Source of the DNA: Gemmatales bacterium
Lineage (GTDB): Bacteria > Planctomycetota > Planctomycetia > Gemmatales > HRBIN36
Reading direction: 5' to 3'
Assembly: GCA_025056555.1 (NCBI GenBank)
Contig: JANWVZ010000023.1
Coordinates: 1-33,070, forward strand
Length of the DNA stretch: 33,070 bases
The position numbers and the translations under genes are program-made. Positions within the stretch are counted from its first letter, which is position 1. Each line of letters opens with the position of its first letter. The notes under the pieces were generated by a model, which made no database searches, was not told where the DNA came from, and saw only the letters and a list, made by a program, of their open reading frames with translations. Shown here piece by piece: positions 9,493 through 19,029 of this stretch.

Positions 9493-9550
9493 CTATACTT
9501 AGAATGGCATGCACTTCTTCTTGAGTCCAGGTGGGCAGTGATAAGTATAG
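9493..9550. other. inverted repeat in the gap before glnE
   Basis: A perfect 9-bp inverted repeat, CTATACTTA (9493-9501) and TAAGTATAG (9542-9550), encloses 40 nt. It lies in the 355-nt gap between the alpha/beta hydrolase and glnE, roughly 200 nt upstream of glnE. It could be the base of an RNA stem, part of a terminator for the hydrolase, or a protein-binding site. The rest of the gap holds no recognised gene or RNA. Confidence 0.35.
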
Positions 9551-9751
9551 AGAAGCGAACCATCTGTATTCTGGCCCTAGTAAAATGCTCTATAGCTCCC
9601 CGCGACAAAGAGTGTACCATACGCTGTGTCCCTGGGAGAAACTCGAGAGCTGCGCGAACTATCAGTAAGGTAATTCACCGGTACACTTATAAAGTTCTCC
9701 GCAATTCCTGAATGGGTATGAGCCTTGAGGCCCCCAGACCATAGTCCTGGA

Positions 9752-12700
9752 ATGAACATGAACGACAAGACTTTCCCCGACGTGGAAGAGTTCCGCACCT
9801 GGTTGCAGGAGTGCCGCCTGCGCGATCCAGCGCGGGCTTGGCAGAACCTGAGCGGTTTGCGCCGCTCGATAGGCGAAGAACGCTTTGGCGAACTTAGCGA
9901 GTTACTTCAGCGCTTCCTGCCCCGCTGTGCCGATCCAGACATGGCCTTGAATAATCTGGAGCGTTTCCTGGCTAACAAAACCGCTGGGGATCATCTGGAA
10001 ATGCTGGCCGATGGTTCCGGTCGGCGTCTGGAAATTCTGCTCCAGATTTTCAGCACCAGCCAGTATTTCAGCGAGCTGCTCATCGGCCATCCTGAAGACT
10101 TAGAGATGCTCTGGCTGCCGTTGCAGCGCACTCCTCAGCGCCATGAGTTGGTGCAGCAATTGCAAGCGCAAGCCGAGGCTGCTTTTGAAGACAGCGCTCT
10201 GTTGCGCACCTTTCGGCGTTATCGAGAGCGGCAATTGCTCCGCATTGGTACGAATGACATCATTCGCGAACGCCCCCTGGAAGAAATTGCGCGGGACATC
10301 TCGACCGTGGCCGAGGCGGCCGTGGAGGTGGCCCTGGGCTTGGCCTTACGCAAGATCGCCGAGCGCTTCGGCGAACCTGTGGACGTTTATGGCCAGCCGG
10401 GGCGTTGCACCGTGTTAGCCTTCGGCAAATTAGGCGGGGAGGAACTCAATTACAGCAGTGACATTGACATCATGGTAATCTACGCCGAGGAAGGTCAGAC
10501 CCGAAGTCGCGCCCCTATTACCCTGGACGAGTTCTATGCACGGGTGGTAACCGAACTGGTACGGATTCTCAGCAGTCCGCCTCCTGCTTATCGTGTGGAC
10601 TTGCGCCTCCGCCCCGAAGGAAGGACTGGCCCCTTGGCCCGCTCTCTGAATTCCACGCTCTCTTACTACGATACCCTGGGACGCACCTGGGAACGCCAGG
10701 CTCTCATCAAAGTGCGCCCCATTGCCGGCGATATGGATCTCGGGCGGCAGTTTCTCCAAAGTATAGAACCATTTGTTTATCGCAAATATCTTTCTTTTTC
10801 CGAAATCAATGAAATTAAGGCCATCAAACGTGCCCGTGACCGCAAGACCAGCCTGGCTGGCGCGGAAGATTGCGACGTTAAGACCGGCCGCGGTGGTATT
10901 CGCGATATTGAGTTCGTGATTCAGTTTCTGCAATTGGCCAATGGCGGGGACTTGACTTCGGTGCGCCAGCGCAACACCCTGCAAGCCATCGAAGCCCTGG
11001 AACGTGCCGGTTGCCTTACGGATCAGGAAAGCCAGTTTCTCGCGGATACCTATCGCTTCCTCCGCAAGTTAGAACACCGCCTGCAACTCATGTTTGACCT
11101 TCAGACTCATCGTTTGCCTCAGAAAGACGAGGAACTGCACAAACTCGCCCTGCGGATGGGTTATGCGGACACGCCTCGGTGCTCAGCCTTGCAAGCGTTC
11201 ACGAAAGATTATCGGGAAAAGACTGAGCTGAATCGCACTATACTGAATCATCTCCTGCAGCAGGCCTTCCAGAGTCCCGAAGGAATTGCCGGGCCCGAGG
11301 TAGATCTGATCCTGGATCCCGAACCCGATCCGGATACCATTCGGCAGGTCCTAAGTAAGTATCCCTTCCGTGACTGGCAGGCGGTTTATAAGCATCTACA
11401 ACTCCTGGCTCAGGAACCCGTGCCGTTTATATCCTCGCGTCGGTGTCGTTATTTCCTTGCGCGTATCGCAGCCCCCTTATTAGAGGCAATCTCCGAAGCT
11501 CCGGATCCGGACATGGCTCTGGTTAACCTGGAGAAGGTTACTGCATCGTTAGGCGCCAAGGGCGTGCTCTGGGAATTATTCAGCTATAATCCGCCTACTC
11601 TGCGGCTCTATGTGGAATTATGTTCCTGGAGCCAATTCCTCTCGAACATCCTGATTAACAATCCGGGGATGATTGACGAATTGTTAGACACTCTCGTGCT
11701 CAACCAACCTCGCACTTATGATCAGCTGCGGGAGGAACTCGACCAGTTATGCCATAATGCGGAGGACCCGGAGCTTATTCTTCACAGTTTCCGCGATAAG
11801 GAGCTGTTGCGGATAGGTGTCTATGACATCCTGGGGAAAGAGCCTGTGCCTGTGACTTTAGAAGCCTTGACTGTTTTAGCCGAGGTAATCTTGAGCAAAG
11901 CGACGGAATTAGCCTGGTATGATCGCCTGCTGCGGTTCGGAGTGCCTACGGTAGCCGATGGCAACCGCGCCGGACAGCCGGCCCGCTATGTGATTCTGGG
12001 TTTAGGTAAGTTAGGTGGTCGGGAAATGAGTTATCATAGCGACCTGGATGTGATCTTAGTGTACGAAGCAGACGGTTCTACCCGCGCGGTTTCTCCATCG
12101 GAAACTGAGGAGTTAGCTGCACAACGTGCCTTAGGCCGTCCCCGTTATGCCTCTTATCGCACTCCGCCGGAGCGGACCAGTAACTTTCACTTTTTCAGCG
12201 AATTAGCGCAACGTCTGATACGCATCCTCGATCAGCACGGGCCTTATGGGCGCATCTATGCCGTGGATATGAGGCTGAGACCTACGGGCCGATCCGGCAG
12301 CCTGGTCGTACCTTTAGGAGAGTTTCGTCGCTATTACGAGCAGGGAGGGGCCCAACTTTGGGAACGTCAGGCCTTGACCCGTGCCCGAGTGGTTTATGGC
12401 GATGCCGAGTTAGCTGCTGAGGTCATGCGCTCTGTCCATCAGGCCGTTTATGGAATCCCCTGGAAAAATGAATATGTGGACGAGATCGCTTCCATGCGCC
12501 GCCGACTTCAGGAAAGCCGAGGTGAACGCGATTTGAAACGGGGCTTCGGGGGGATCGTGGACATCGAATTTTATGTGCAACTTTATCAAATTCGCTACGG
12601 CCGGCAATATCCTGCCTTGCAATCTCCAAACATTCGCCACGCACTCTATGGACTGGAAACGACCGGTTTAGTGCCTATCAGCGAAGTGACCGAATTGCGG

Positions 12701-12934
12701 GATAATTATGATTTTCTCAGGCGAGTCGAAAGTCGGCTGCGGATTGTTCATGATATTTCTCAAGATGAGTTACCTGTCCGTCCCGAGGACTTGGAGAAAT
12801 TAGCCCGTCGCCTGGGTTATGTCGCTTCCGATGCTCAGTCGGCACGGGAAGCTTTCCTGCACGAAATGGAACATCGTACTGCGCGCATTCGACAGATTTT
12901 CCTCCAAGCTCTTCAGCGGGAAAAAATGCGCTAA
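9752..12934 (+). CDS. glnE: bifunctional glutamine synthetase adenylyltransferase/adenylyl-removing enzyme
   Basis: A 1060-residue GlnE that attaches and removes AMP on glutamine synthetase in response to PII and glutamine, tuning ammonia assimilation in the cytoplasm. Two homologous nucleotidyltransferase domains are visible. The N-terminal (adenylyl-removing) one has 'GKLGGEELNYSSDIDIM' (G225; D237 and D239). The C-terminal (adenylyltransferase) one has 'GKLGGREMSYHSDLDVIL' (G752; D764 and D766). Each is followed by the 'VDLRLRPEGRTG' or 'VDMRLRPTGRSG' segment and an all-helical GlnD PII-uridylyltransferase-like region. Both metal-binding Asp pairs are intact, so both activities are likely retained. 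It is slightly longer than the enterobacterial protein (~946). ATG 9752 is chosen, with ATG 9758 equally possible. No glnA or glnB is nearby. Confidence 0.95.
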   Translation: MNMNDKTFPDVEEFRTWLQECRLRDPARAWQNLSGLRRSIGEERFGELSELLQRFLPRCADPDMALNNLERFLANKTAGDHLEMLADGSGRRLEILLQIFSTSQYFSELLIGHPEDLEMLWLPLQRTPQRHELVQQLQAQAEAAFEDSALLRTFRRYRERQLLRIGTNDIIRERPLEEIARDISTVAEAAVEVALGLALRKIAERFGEPVDVYGQPGRCTVLAFGKLGGEELNYSSDIDIMVIYAEEGQTRSRAPITLDEFYARVVTELVRILSSPPPAYRVDLRLRPEGRTGPLARSLNSTLSYYDTLGRTWERQALIKVRPIAGDMDLGRQFLQSIEPFVYRKYLSFSEINEIKAIKRARDRKTSLAGAEDCDVKTGRGGIRDIEFVIQFLQLANGGDLTSVRQRNTLQAIEALERAGCLTDQESQFLADTYRFLRKLEHRLQLMFDLQTHRLPQKDEELHKLALRMGYADTPRCSALQAFTKDYREKTELNRTILNHLLQQAFQSPEGIAGPEVDLILDPEPDPDTIRQVLSKYPFRDWQAVYKHLQLLAQEPVPFISSRRCRYFLARIAAPLLEAISEAPDPDMALVNLEKVTASLGAKGVLWELFSYNPPTLRLYVELCSWSQFLSNILINNPGMIDELLDTLVLNQPRTYDQLREELDQLCHNAEDPELILHSFRDKELLRIGVYDILGKEPVPVTLEALTVLAEVILSKATELAWYDRLLRFGVPTVADGNRAGQPARYVILGLGKLGGREMSYHSDLDVILVYEADGSTRAVSPSETEELAAQRALGRPRYASYRTPPERTSNFHFFSELAQRLIRILDQHGPYGRIYAVDMRLRPTGRSGSLVVPLGEFRRYYEQGGAQLWERQALTRARVVYGDAELAAEVMRSVHQAVYGIPWKNEYVDEIASMRRRLQESRGERDLKRGFGGIVDIEFYVQLYQIRYGRQYPALQSPNIRHALYGLETTGLVPISEVTELRDNYDFLRRVESRLRIVHDISQDELPVRPEDLEKLARRLGYVASDAQSAREAFLHEMEHRTARIRQIFLQALQREKMR

Positions 12935-13146
12935 GGCTAAGTGGCCCTCGTTGACAAGGCTGATGCCCAACCACTTCCTGCCAGGATTATTAGTCTATTA
13001 GACCTTATATACCGCCCGCCTGTCTGAAACGTTTTGAACAACCAGCCTAAGCGTTTCCTATTCCTTTGCTAAATGTAACGGATAATTGGCTGCTGCGCGA
13101 ATATAGGCCCCCTCTGAATATGCTCGGCGAAATTTGGCTTATCGCC

Positions 13147-13175
13147 TTGACAAACCTGTCAGCATCGGTCAAAAT
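13147..13175 (+). promoter_or_regulatory. sigma70-like promoter with overlapping palindrome
   Basis: TTGACA (13147-13152) and CAAAAT (13170-13175) are separated by 17 nt, about 90 nt upstream of the surface-protein gene at 13268. The -35 box forms part of a perfect inverted repeat TGACA-AACC-TGTCA (13148-13161), a plausible operator. The surrounding gap 12935-13267 shows nothing else convincing. Confidence 0.45.
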
Positions 13176-13267
13176 CAAGTGAGAAAGCATGGCTGCCTTC
13201 TGCGCATCGGCAACAGACACCGTCCGAGAATACGTTAGACTCGCCTTGATCTATCGGAGGAAGCATC

Positions 13268-13975
13268 ATGAGGGAGCAACTGAGCGCAGGTCTAAGTGTG
13301 GAGAGCTTAGAAGATCGCTGCGTGCCAGCCGGAGTTGTTCGAGTCACTTTCCGCAGTGGTTTGTTAACTCTGACGGGAGATAACCTGGACAACAGCGTGC
13401 GGCTACAGTTCGGCAGTACTGGCCGCACCGTAAGCATCATCGGCCTTGATAATACCGTGATCGCGGGCGTCAATTTCGCGAATGGTGTGCGTGATATTCG
13501 CGCCAACTTGCAGGGCGGAAACGACCTGGTTCTTATTTGGGGTGGCCGAATAGCAGGCAGTGTCAGCATGGACATGGGACAAGGCACGGATCGCGCTATT
13601 CTGGGTTACACCAATATAGGCAATAAACTAACCATCACCGATCCCCTCGGTATCCTCGAGGTGGCACTGACGGTAAGCACTATCCAGAACTCTACTGCCA
13701 TCCAGAGCGCTGGTCAGGACGACATTATTAATGTGCAGCAATGTACTTTTCGAGGCCCGTTCCTGCTCAATACGGGGAGCGGCGCGGACACCGTAAATAT
13801 GGTGGGTACCAATTTTCAGGGAAGTTTCCTAACTCTGCTGGGTAATGGAGATGACACTATTGATCTGACGAACTGCTTCTTTGGTCAACCGGGAGTGCTG
13901 GATGGCGGCGCCGGCGCAGACACCCTGACGCAAGCCGGCGTCTTAGGAACTCCGGTTACCATCAGCATTCCATAG
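13268..13975 (+). CDS. surface/extracellular protein with planctomycete 'LEDRCVPA' N-terminal motif
   Basis: A 235-residue protein beginning with 'LSVESLEDRCVPAGVV' at residues ~8-23, the N-terminal sorting-type motif seen on many planctomycete extracellular proteins in place of a classic signal peptide. The rest is beta-rich with Gly/Asp repeats: 'QGGNDLVLIWGG', 'NTGSGADTVNM', 'LGNGDDTIDL' and 'DGGAGADTLTQAG'. These resemble degenerate RTX-type nonapeptide calcium-binding turns. That suggests a short beta-solenoid stabilised by calcium, but the exact repeat register is imperfect. GGAGG lies 8 nt before the ATG, and a TTGACA-17-CAAAAT promoter lies upstream. Family members are usually much larger, so this is a miniature member. 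No enzymatic motif is seen; function unknown. Confidence 0.7.
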   Translation: MREQLSAGLSVESLEDRCVPAGVVRVTFRSGLLTLTGDNLDNSVRLQFGSTGRTVSIIGLDNTVIAGVNFANGVRDIRANLQGGNDLVLIWGGRIAGSVSMDMGQGTDRAILGYTNIGNKLTITDPLGILEVALTVSTIQNSTAIQSAGQDDIINVQQCTFRGPFLLNTGSGADTVNMVGTNFQGSFLTLLGNGDDTIDLTNCFFGQPGVLDGGAGADTLTQAGVLGTPVTISIP

Positions 13976-13994
13976 CCGATTGGTTGGCGTTCAC

Positions 13995-16037
13995 CTAAGA
14001 AGCTGCTGGTTGCGCTTCCGGAGCCAATAGCGACGGGCATTTGTGCCGGAGATTTGCCGCTCGGCTTATCGCTTCGTGAGTGCTGAGCCGCTGGTGGACG
14101 ACATAGTGGATAGCCTGGGCAATCACCGCAGGATCGTCCTCGCCGCAGAATAAGACATTGCGGCCAATGAGACAGCCTCGAATGTTAGGCCCCGCGCCTA
14201 AACCTCGCTCCATGTCTAAGACTGTTAGCACGGGCTTGCCCGTAGCCTCCCCACCTAGGAGCAAGACCGGCAGCGTGGTGGCTTTCGCAACGCGGGCGAA
14301 GTCCTCACAATACGGTATCTTGAGCCAGAGCCGACCGGAATAATAACCGAGCGCACTGGCAATGCCCACCGCCTTGATAATATTATCCGGATGCAGATCC
14401 GTGCGATAGCCACTCTCAGTTTTCTGAACCGGCAGGGGTTCGACAAAAGCAGCCAGACCTAGATCGGCTAATTCCTCTACGGCGCGGGCCACCCGCTCTA
14501 ATGTTTCCAGAGCATAGCGATCGTTCTTTTCGCCACCAGGAACCCAGCGCCACAACAGCTTACCCCCGTCTAAGTTCATTTCCTTGATGCGTTTTCCCGT
14601 CATATAACTGGAAGGGCGATCCATCATCTCATGTTCCGTACCTGCCAGACCGGTGCGGTTCATACTGCCGATAAGCACCCGATTCTCCAGGAAACTTCGC
14701 CCGGTTTTTTGCCGCACCATATAATTGACCAGAACCACGTCATCAATCACATCGCTGGTCGCCATCAGACCATCTATCTCGCTGACCATAAGACAACGCA
14801 CAATCCGACTGAGATAGTCTAAACGATGCCCCATGGCGGTAGGATGCGTACCGACCCGAGTAACTCCTCGAGCCGGATGATCGGCCGCGAGAATCACCAG
14901 GCGGCCATCGGGAGCAAGCACACTGCGTTTTCGGCGGTTTCGGAGTTCTTCCAGGATAAGCTCAGGCTTTTCTACACGGAGCTTAGTGATTTCTGCAAAA
15001 GTCTCTTCCGTGAGGAAATCCCGGGCGCGGAAGGCAAAGCCCAGCGGCAGAGCACTGATAACCTCTAAATCCGCGGCCGCCTGCTCTAACAGAGCATAGG
15101 CCACGCTGATTACGTGGCCCGGCACTTCGCGGCCCACAGGCCGAACTGCAATACTTAGAGGCCCTGTATAACTAAGCTCGGCTAAGGTACGCAGGAACTC
15201 GGTCAGGTCGTCCGCCTGCACTAAGCTACCCGGCACGCCAAATCGTGGATAGGTGGCCCCACGCCGCTGCGCTTCCCCCTCCGCGCCGACGGCATTAGAA
15301 ACGTGAAACCACATCAGGAACGGCGCTGCGTGAGCCAAGGCTTGCGCGTTTTCATGATTGAGGCGCAGAACGCCGCTCTCCAGTGCCAGCCCCACATGAT
15401 CATAGCCTTCGCCCCGCAGGGTTTCGATCAGGGCCACCGCTCGGGCGACAGGCCCGACCAGTTGATGGCGCCAGGTTCCCGGATCTGGTGAACCCCGGTC
15501 GCCCACACTTAGTATCAGCTTCATCTTGCGTTGGCGGGCCTGGACAGCCAAGTGACGCAGCGAAACCAGGAGAGCCTGTTCCGCTTGCTGTTCGATAGCC
15601 GCACTTGCCGAGTCATAGGGTTGGCCAGACGCAGGATTGCGGCCGCTGGCCAGGAAAACGGCTTCGGCACTATACTCTGCCGCTTCATCCATGAGGCGAA
15701 TAATACGCTCTATAGCCCGCTGGCGATGAATTTGGCTGAGGCTGCTTAAGTCGGCGGGATCGATCAGATTCTCCTCATTAGTCCACTGTACTGGCTGACA
15801 ATGAAAGGCAATTCTCTTGCCGCTGTTCCTGAGTCGCTGGGCTACTTGTTGTCTCAGGGTGCGCGACTTAAGTGAGGTAACCTCCACGCACTGGAAACGC
15901 TGATCCTGGAGAAAGGCATCCAGATGTCGCAGGAGATAATCCGGATCGATCAGACTGCGGGAAGCTCCATCCAGATTGCCAGGTCCCGGATAAGCCATGT
16001 AAAAAACCAGTGACCGTGGATTCTTTTCTAAGCCCAT
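13995..16037 (-). CDS. fusion of a sugar-isomerase-like TIM barrel and a class I aldolase-like (Cgl0159/DeoC-LacD type) barrel
   Basis: A 680-residue cytoplasmic protein made of two (beta/alpha)8 barrels. Residues ~10-310 resemble the xylose-isomerase-like/AP-endonuclease-2 family ('FLASGRNPASGQPYD', 'MKLILSVGDRGSPDPG', 'HVGLALESGVLRLNHEN', 'MWFHVSNAVGAEGE'). Residues ~340-660 resemble the Cgl0159-type DeoC/LacD aldolase family. 'VILAADHPARGVTRVG' holds the typical Asp near 384, and 'LWLKIPYCEDFARVA' holds a candidate Schiff-base lysine, K573. This suggests isomerisation or epimerisation coupled to cleavage of a sugar or inositol-derived phosphate, but the substrate is not readable. AAGGA lies ~9 nt before the ATG. 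The gene is divergent from polA with a ~217-nt shared upstream region. I see no frameshift, and the join appears clean. Confidence 0.75.
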   Translation of the reverse strand: MGLEKNPRSLVFYMAYPGPGNLDGASRSLIDPDYLLRHLDAFLQDQRFQCVEVTSLKSRTLRQQVAQRLRNSGKRIAFHCQPVQWTNEENLIDPADLSSLSQIHRQRAIERIIRLMDEAAEYSAEAVFLASGRNPASGQPYDSASAAIEQQAEQALLVSLRHLAVQARQRKMKLILSVGDRGSPDPGTWRHQLVGPVARAVALIETLRGEGYDHVGLALESGVLRLNHENAQALAHAAPFLMWFHVSNAVGAEGEAQRRGATYPRFGVPGSLVQADDLTEFLRTLAELSYTGPLSIAVRPVGREVPGHVISVAYALLEQAAADLEVISALPLGFAFRARDFLTEETFAEITKLRVEKPELILEELRNRRKRSVLAPDGRLVILAADHPARGVTRVGTHPTAMGHRLDYLSRIVRCLMVSEIDGLMATSDVIDDVVLVNYMVRQKTGRSFLENRVLIGSMNRTGLAGTEHEMMDRPSSYMTGKRIKEMNLDGGKLLWRWVPGGEKNDRYALETLERVARAVEELADLGLAAFVEPLPVQKTESGYRTDLHPDNIIKAVGIASALGYYSGRLWLKIPYCEDFARVAKATTLPVLLLGGEATGKPVLTVLDMERGLGAGPNIRGCLIGRNVLFCGEDDPAVIAQAIHYVVHQRLSTHEAISRAANLRHKCPSLLAPEAQPAAS

Positions 16038-16254
16038 GTCTGAAATTCCTTATAGCACTTGAGGCACATCCGCCGGAAGCAGTTCTATCGGCAAAATCGG
16101 GGAGTATGCTATCTCTAAGTGCCGGCGCGTCAAGAGACTAATCGCTTATGGTTTCGTTTCGTGCGCAGCATCGGAAGCACGTTCCTGAGCAATCCGCCGG
16201 CATAAAATGTGTGGGGCCTTAACCTTGCCGCAGCGTACGGGGAGAGAACTAAGC

Positions 16255-19029
16255 ATGCCCGAGAACAGGAATCCTGCACCGACCGTTTACGTTGTAGATG
16301 CTTATTCGCTGATTTTTCAAGTGTTTTATGCGTTGCCGCGAATGACCAGTGCGGACGGGAGGCCCACGAATGCGATTTTCGGCTTCGCCGGTGACTTACT
16401 GCGGTTACGCCGAAAGAAGCCCGACTATTTAGTGGTTGTGTTCGATGCTCCCGGAAAAACTTTTCGCGAAGACCTCTATCCTGCCTATAAAGCCCAACGT
16501 CCCCCCATCCCGGAGGAACTGCAAAGACAGCTGCCAACCATACGCGAAATCATCAGTGCCCTGCGCATCCCTCTGTTAGAAGTGCCGGGTTATGAAGCGG
16601 ATGATGTGATGGCCACACTAGCTGCACAGGGTGAGAAAAAAGGCTATCAAGTCATCTTGTGCACGAATGACAAGGACTGCCGTCAATTGATAAGTGATCT
16701 TGTGTTCATTTATCACGTCCGTAAAGATACCCTGATTGACCGTGAAGCTCTACGCCAGGAATGGGGCATTACGCCGGAGCAAGTAGTAGATTATCTCGCC
16801 CTGGTGGGCGATAGTGTAGATAACGTGCCCGGCGTACCGGGTGTCGGTCCGAAGACGGCGGCCAAGTTATTGCAGGAATTTGGAACCCTGGAAAACCTCC
16901 TGGCCCACGTGAGTGAAATCAGACAGGCCAAACTGCGGGAGGCATTGCGGCAGAATACGGAGAACATTCTTCTGGCCCGTCGTTTGGTAAAACTGTGTCG
17001 TGAGGTTCCCATAACTCTCTCATGGCAGGATTGGCGTCTGGTCCAGCCGGATGTCCCGCGGTTGCGCCGGCTCCTGCATGATCTTGATATCCGCCGCTAT
17101 GACGATGACCTCAGGGCACTAAGTCAGGACGATCCTCCCTCGGAAACCGGCCTTCTTTTCAGCGACCCTAAGAAACAGTTCTCCGAGAGTGATTATCAAC
17201 TCATAGACACTCCCGAAAAGTTTGAGCAGTTTTGCCAGCAGCTGCAGCAGCAATCCCGATTCGCTCTGGATGTGGAAACCACCGGTCTAGATGCTTTGCA
17301 GGCGGAAATCGTAGGCTTAGCATTCTGCTGGCAGAAAGGGAAGGCGTATTATGTGCCGTTGCAAGGCCCCCTCGGACAAAACGTGTTGCCGCGCGACTTA
17401 GTGCTTAAGGCGCTTGCGCCGCTTCTGTGCCATCGTGAGGTAGGAAAAGTTAATCAGAACATCAAGTATGACGCTCTGGTTCTCCGACAGGCGGGTTGTC
17501 CCTTAGAGGGTATAGCCGGCGATCCTATGATAGCAGATTACCTGTTAGAGCCTGGGCGACGGCGCCACAACTTAGAAGATTTATCACAACGCTATCTGGG
17601 CCATACACCGATAGCCATCAGTGAGCTGATCGGGGAACGAAGTGGCGGGCAGAAGCGGATGTCAGAAGTGGACGTCCAGCGCGTCGCGGAGTATGCCGCG
17701 GAGGATGCTGATCTGGCATGGCGCTTGTGCGAAGTTCTGGAACATAAATTACAGCAGGAGGGACTATTGCGGCTTTATCAGGAGGTCGAGGTTCCGCTGA
17801 TCGCTGTGTTGGCCGATATGGAATTTAATGGGGTGAAGCTGGACACCCATCTGCTGCGTCAGCTTAGTCGCGACTATGACCAACGGTTGCATGCTTTAGA
17901 GGAAGATATTTATCGCCTTGCAGGCCGACCTTTCGCCATCCAGTCGTTGGAGCAGTTGCGCGAAGTGCTGTTTGACGAACTGAAGCTTCCATCTTTGCGC
18001 AAGACCGCGATCACCGGGGAAGAAAGCACCGCCCAGGACGTGTTGGAAGCGCTGGCCTCCGCAGGGCATGAATTGCCTCGCAAGGTCTTGGAATACCGAC
18101 AACTCGCCAAGCTCAAGAGCACTTATCTGGATGCGTTGCCGCGGATGGTCAATCCGAAAACGGGTCGAGTACATGCCTCGTTCAATCAGACGGTAACAGC
18201 CACAGGCCGACTGAGCACCAGCCGACCTAATTTGCAGAATATTCCTGTGCGCAGTGAATCCGGGGAGCAAATCCGCCAGGCGTTTATTGCGCCGGCTGAA
18301 GATTGGGTCTTGCTGACCGCAGATTACTCCCAGATCGAATTGCGCCTATTGGCACATTGCAGCGAGGATGCTGCGCTTCGCCGAGCCTTCGAGCAGGACC
18401 TGGACATTCACGCAGCGGTGGCGGCGCAGGTATTCGGCGTGCCGGTTGAACAGGTCACTAAGGAACAACGTCGTGTCGCAAAAACGATTAACTTCGGGAT
18501 AATTTATGGGCTTAGTGCCTTTGGATTGGCACAACGTCTAGGGATCAGTCAAGAGGAGGCAGCAGCATTTATTGATGCCTACTATCAGAGATACCCCGGA
18601 GTGTTGGTGTTTCAGGAGCGGGTCCTGGCGGAGTGTCGGGAGAAAGGTTACGTACAAACGATCTTAGGCCGTCGGCGCAAGATTAGCGGTGTGCGGTCTC
18701 AATCGAGTTATCGGCAGAGGAATGCGGCAGAACGCGAAGCCCTGAACACAGTGATCCAAGGCTCCGCTGCAGACCTTATCAAGGTGGCCATGGTGAGATT
18801 ATGGCAAGAACTGCGAACGCATGCCAGCCGGGCACGGCTGATTTTGCAGATTCATGATGAACTGATATTGGAAGTGCCCAGGTGCGAACTGAACGAGGTC
18901 GCCCAGCGCACTCGGCAAGCCATGACTGGAGCGTTGGCCTTGCGGGTGCCGCTGAAGGTGGATTTAGCGTTTGGGCCGAACTGGTTGCAGGTGACAAGCT
19001 GGTCGGAGCAGGAATCCTTGCACGCTTAG
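16255..19029 (+). CDS. polA: DNA polymerase I
   Basis: A 924-residue family A polymerase with all three modules. The 5'-3' nuclease (~1-290) has 'YEADDVMATLA', 'CTNDKDCRQLI' and the helix-hairpin-helix 'GDSVDNVPGVPGVGPKTA'. The 3'-5' exonuclease (~310-505) keeps all DEDDy motifs: 'FALDVETTGLD' (D339, E341), 'NQNIKYDALVL' and 'YAAEDADLAW', so proofreading should be active. The polymerase domain (~510-924) has 'LLTADYSQIELRLLAH' (motif A, ~690), 'KTINFGIIYGLSAFGLAQRL' (motif B) and 'QIHDELILEVP' (motif C, ~865). It fills gaps and removes primers in replication and repair. ATG 16255 is chosen because GGGGAGAG sits upstream and conserved sequence begins at 'VYVVDAYSLIFQ'; the frame is open to ATG 16207, where there is no Shine-Dalgarno. 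The stop overlaps the convergent small secreted-protein gene by 4 nt. Confidence 0.97.
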   Translation: MPENRNPAPTVYVVDAYSLIFQVFYALPRMTSADGRPTNAIFGFAGDLLRLRRKKPDYLVVVFDAPGKTFREDLYPAYKAQRPPIPEELQRQLPTIREIISALRIPLLEVPGYEADDVMATLAAQGEKKGYQVILCTNDKDCRQLISDLVFIYHVRKDTLIDREALRQEWGITPEQVVDYLALVGDSVDNVPGVPGVGPKTAAKLLQEFGTLENLLAHVSEIRQAKLREALRQNTENILLARRLVKLCREVPITLSWQDWRLVQPDVPRLRRLLHDLDIRRYDDDLRALSQDDPPSETGLLFSDPKKQFSESDYQLIDTPEKFEQFCQQLQQQSRFALDVETTGLDALQAEIVGLAFCWQKGKAYYVPLQGPLGQNVLPRDLVLKALAPLLCHREVGKVNQNIKYDALVLRQAGCPLEGIAGDPMIADYLLEPGRRRHNLEDLSQRYLGHTPIAISELIGERSGGQKRMSEVDVQRVAEYAAEDADLAWRLCEVLEHKLQQEGLLRLYQEVEVPLIAVLADMEFNGVKLDTHLLRQLSRDYDQRLHALEEDIYRLAGRPFAIQSLEQLREVLFDELKLPSLRKTAITGEESTAQDVLEALASAGHELPRKVLEYRQLAKLKSTYLDALPRMVNPKTGRVHASFNQTVTATGRLSTSRPNLQNIPVRSESGEQIRQAFIAPAEDWVLLTADYSQIELRLLAHCSEDAALRRAFEQDLDIHAAVAAQVFGVPVEQVTKEQRRVAKTINFGIIYGLSAFGLAQRLGISQEEAAAFIDAYYQRYPGVLVFQERVLAECREKGYVQTILGRRRKISGVRSQSSYRQRNAAEREALNTVIQGSAADLIKVAMVRLWQELRTHASRARLILQIHDELILEVPRCELNEVAQRTRQAMTGALALRVPLKVDLAFGPNWLQVTSWSEQESLHA

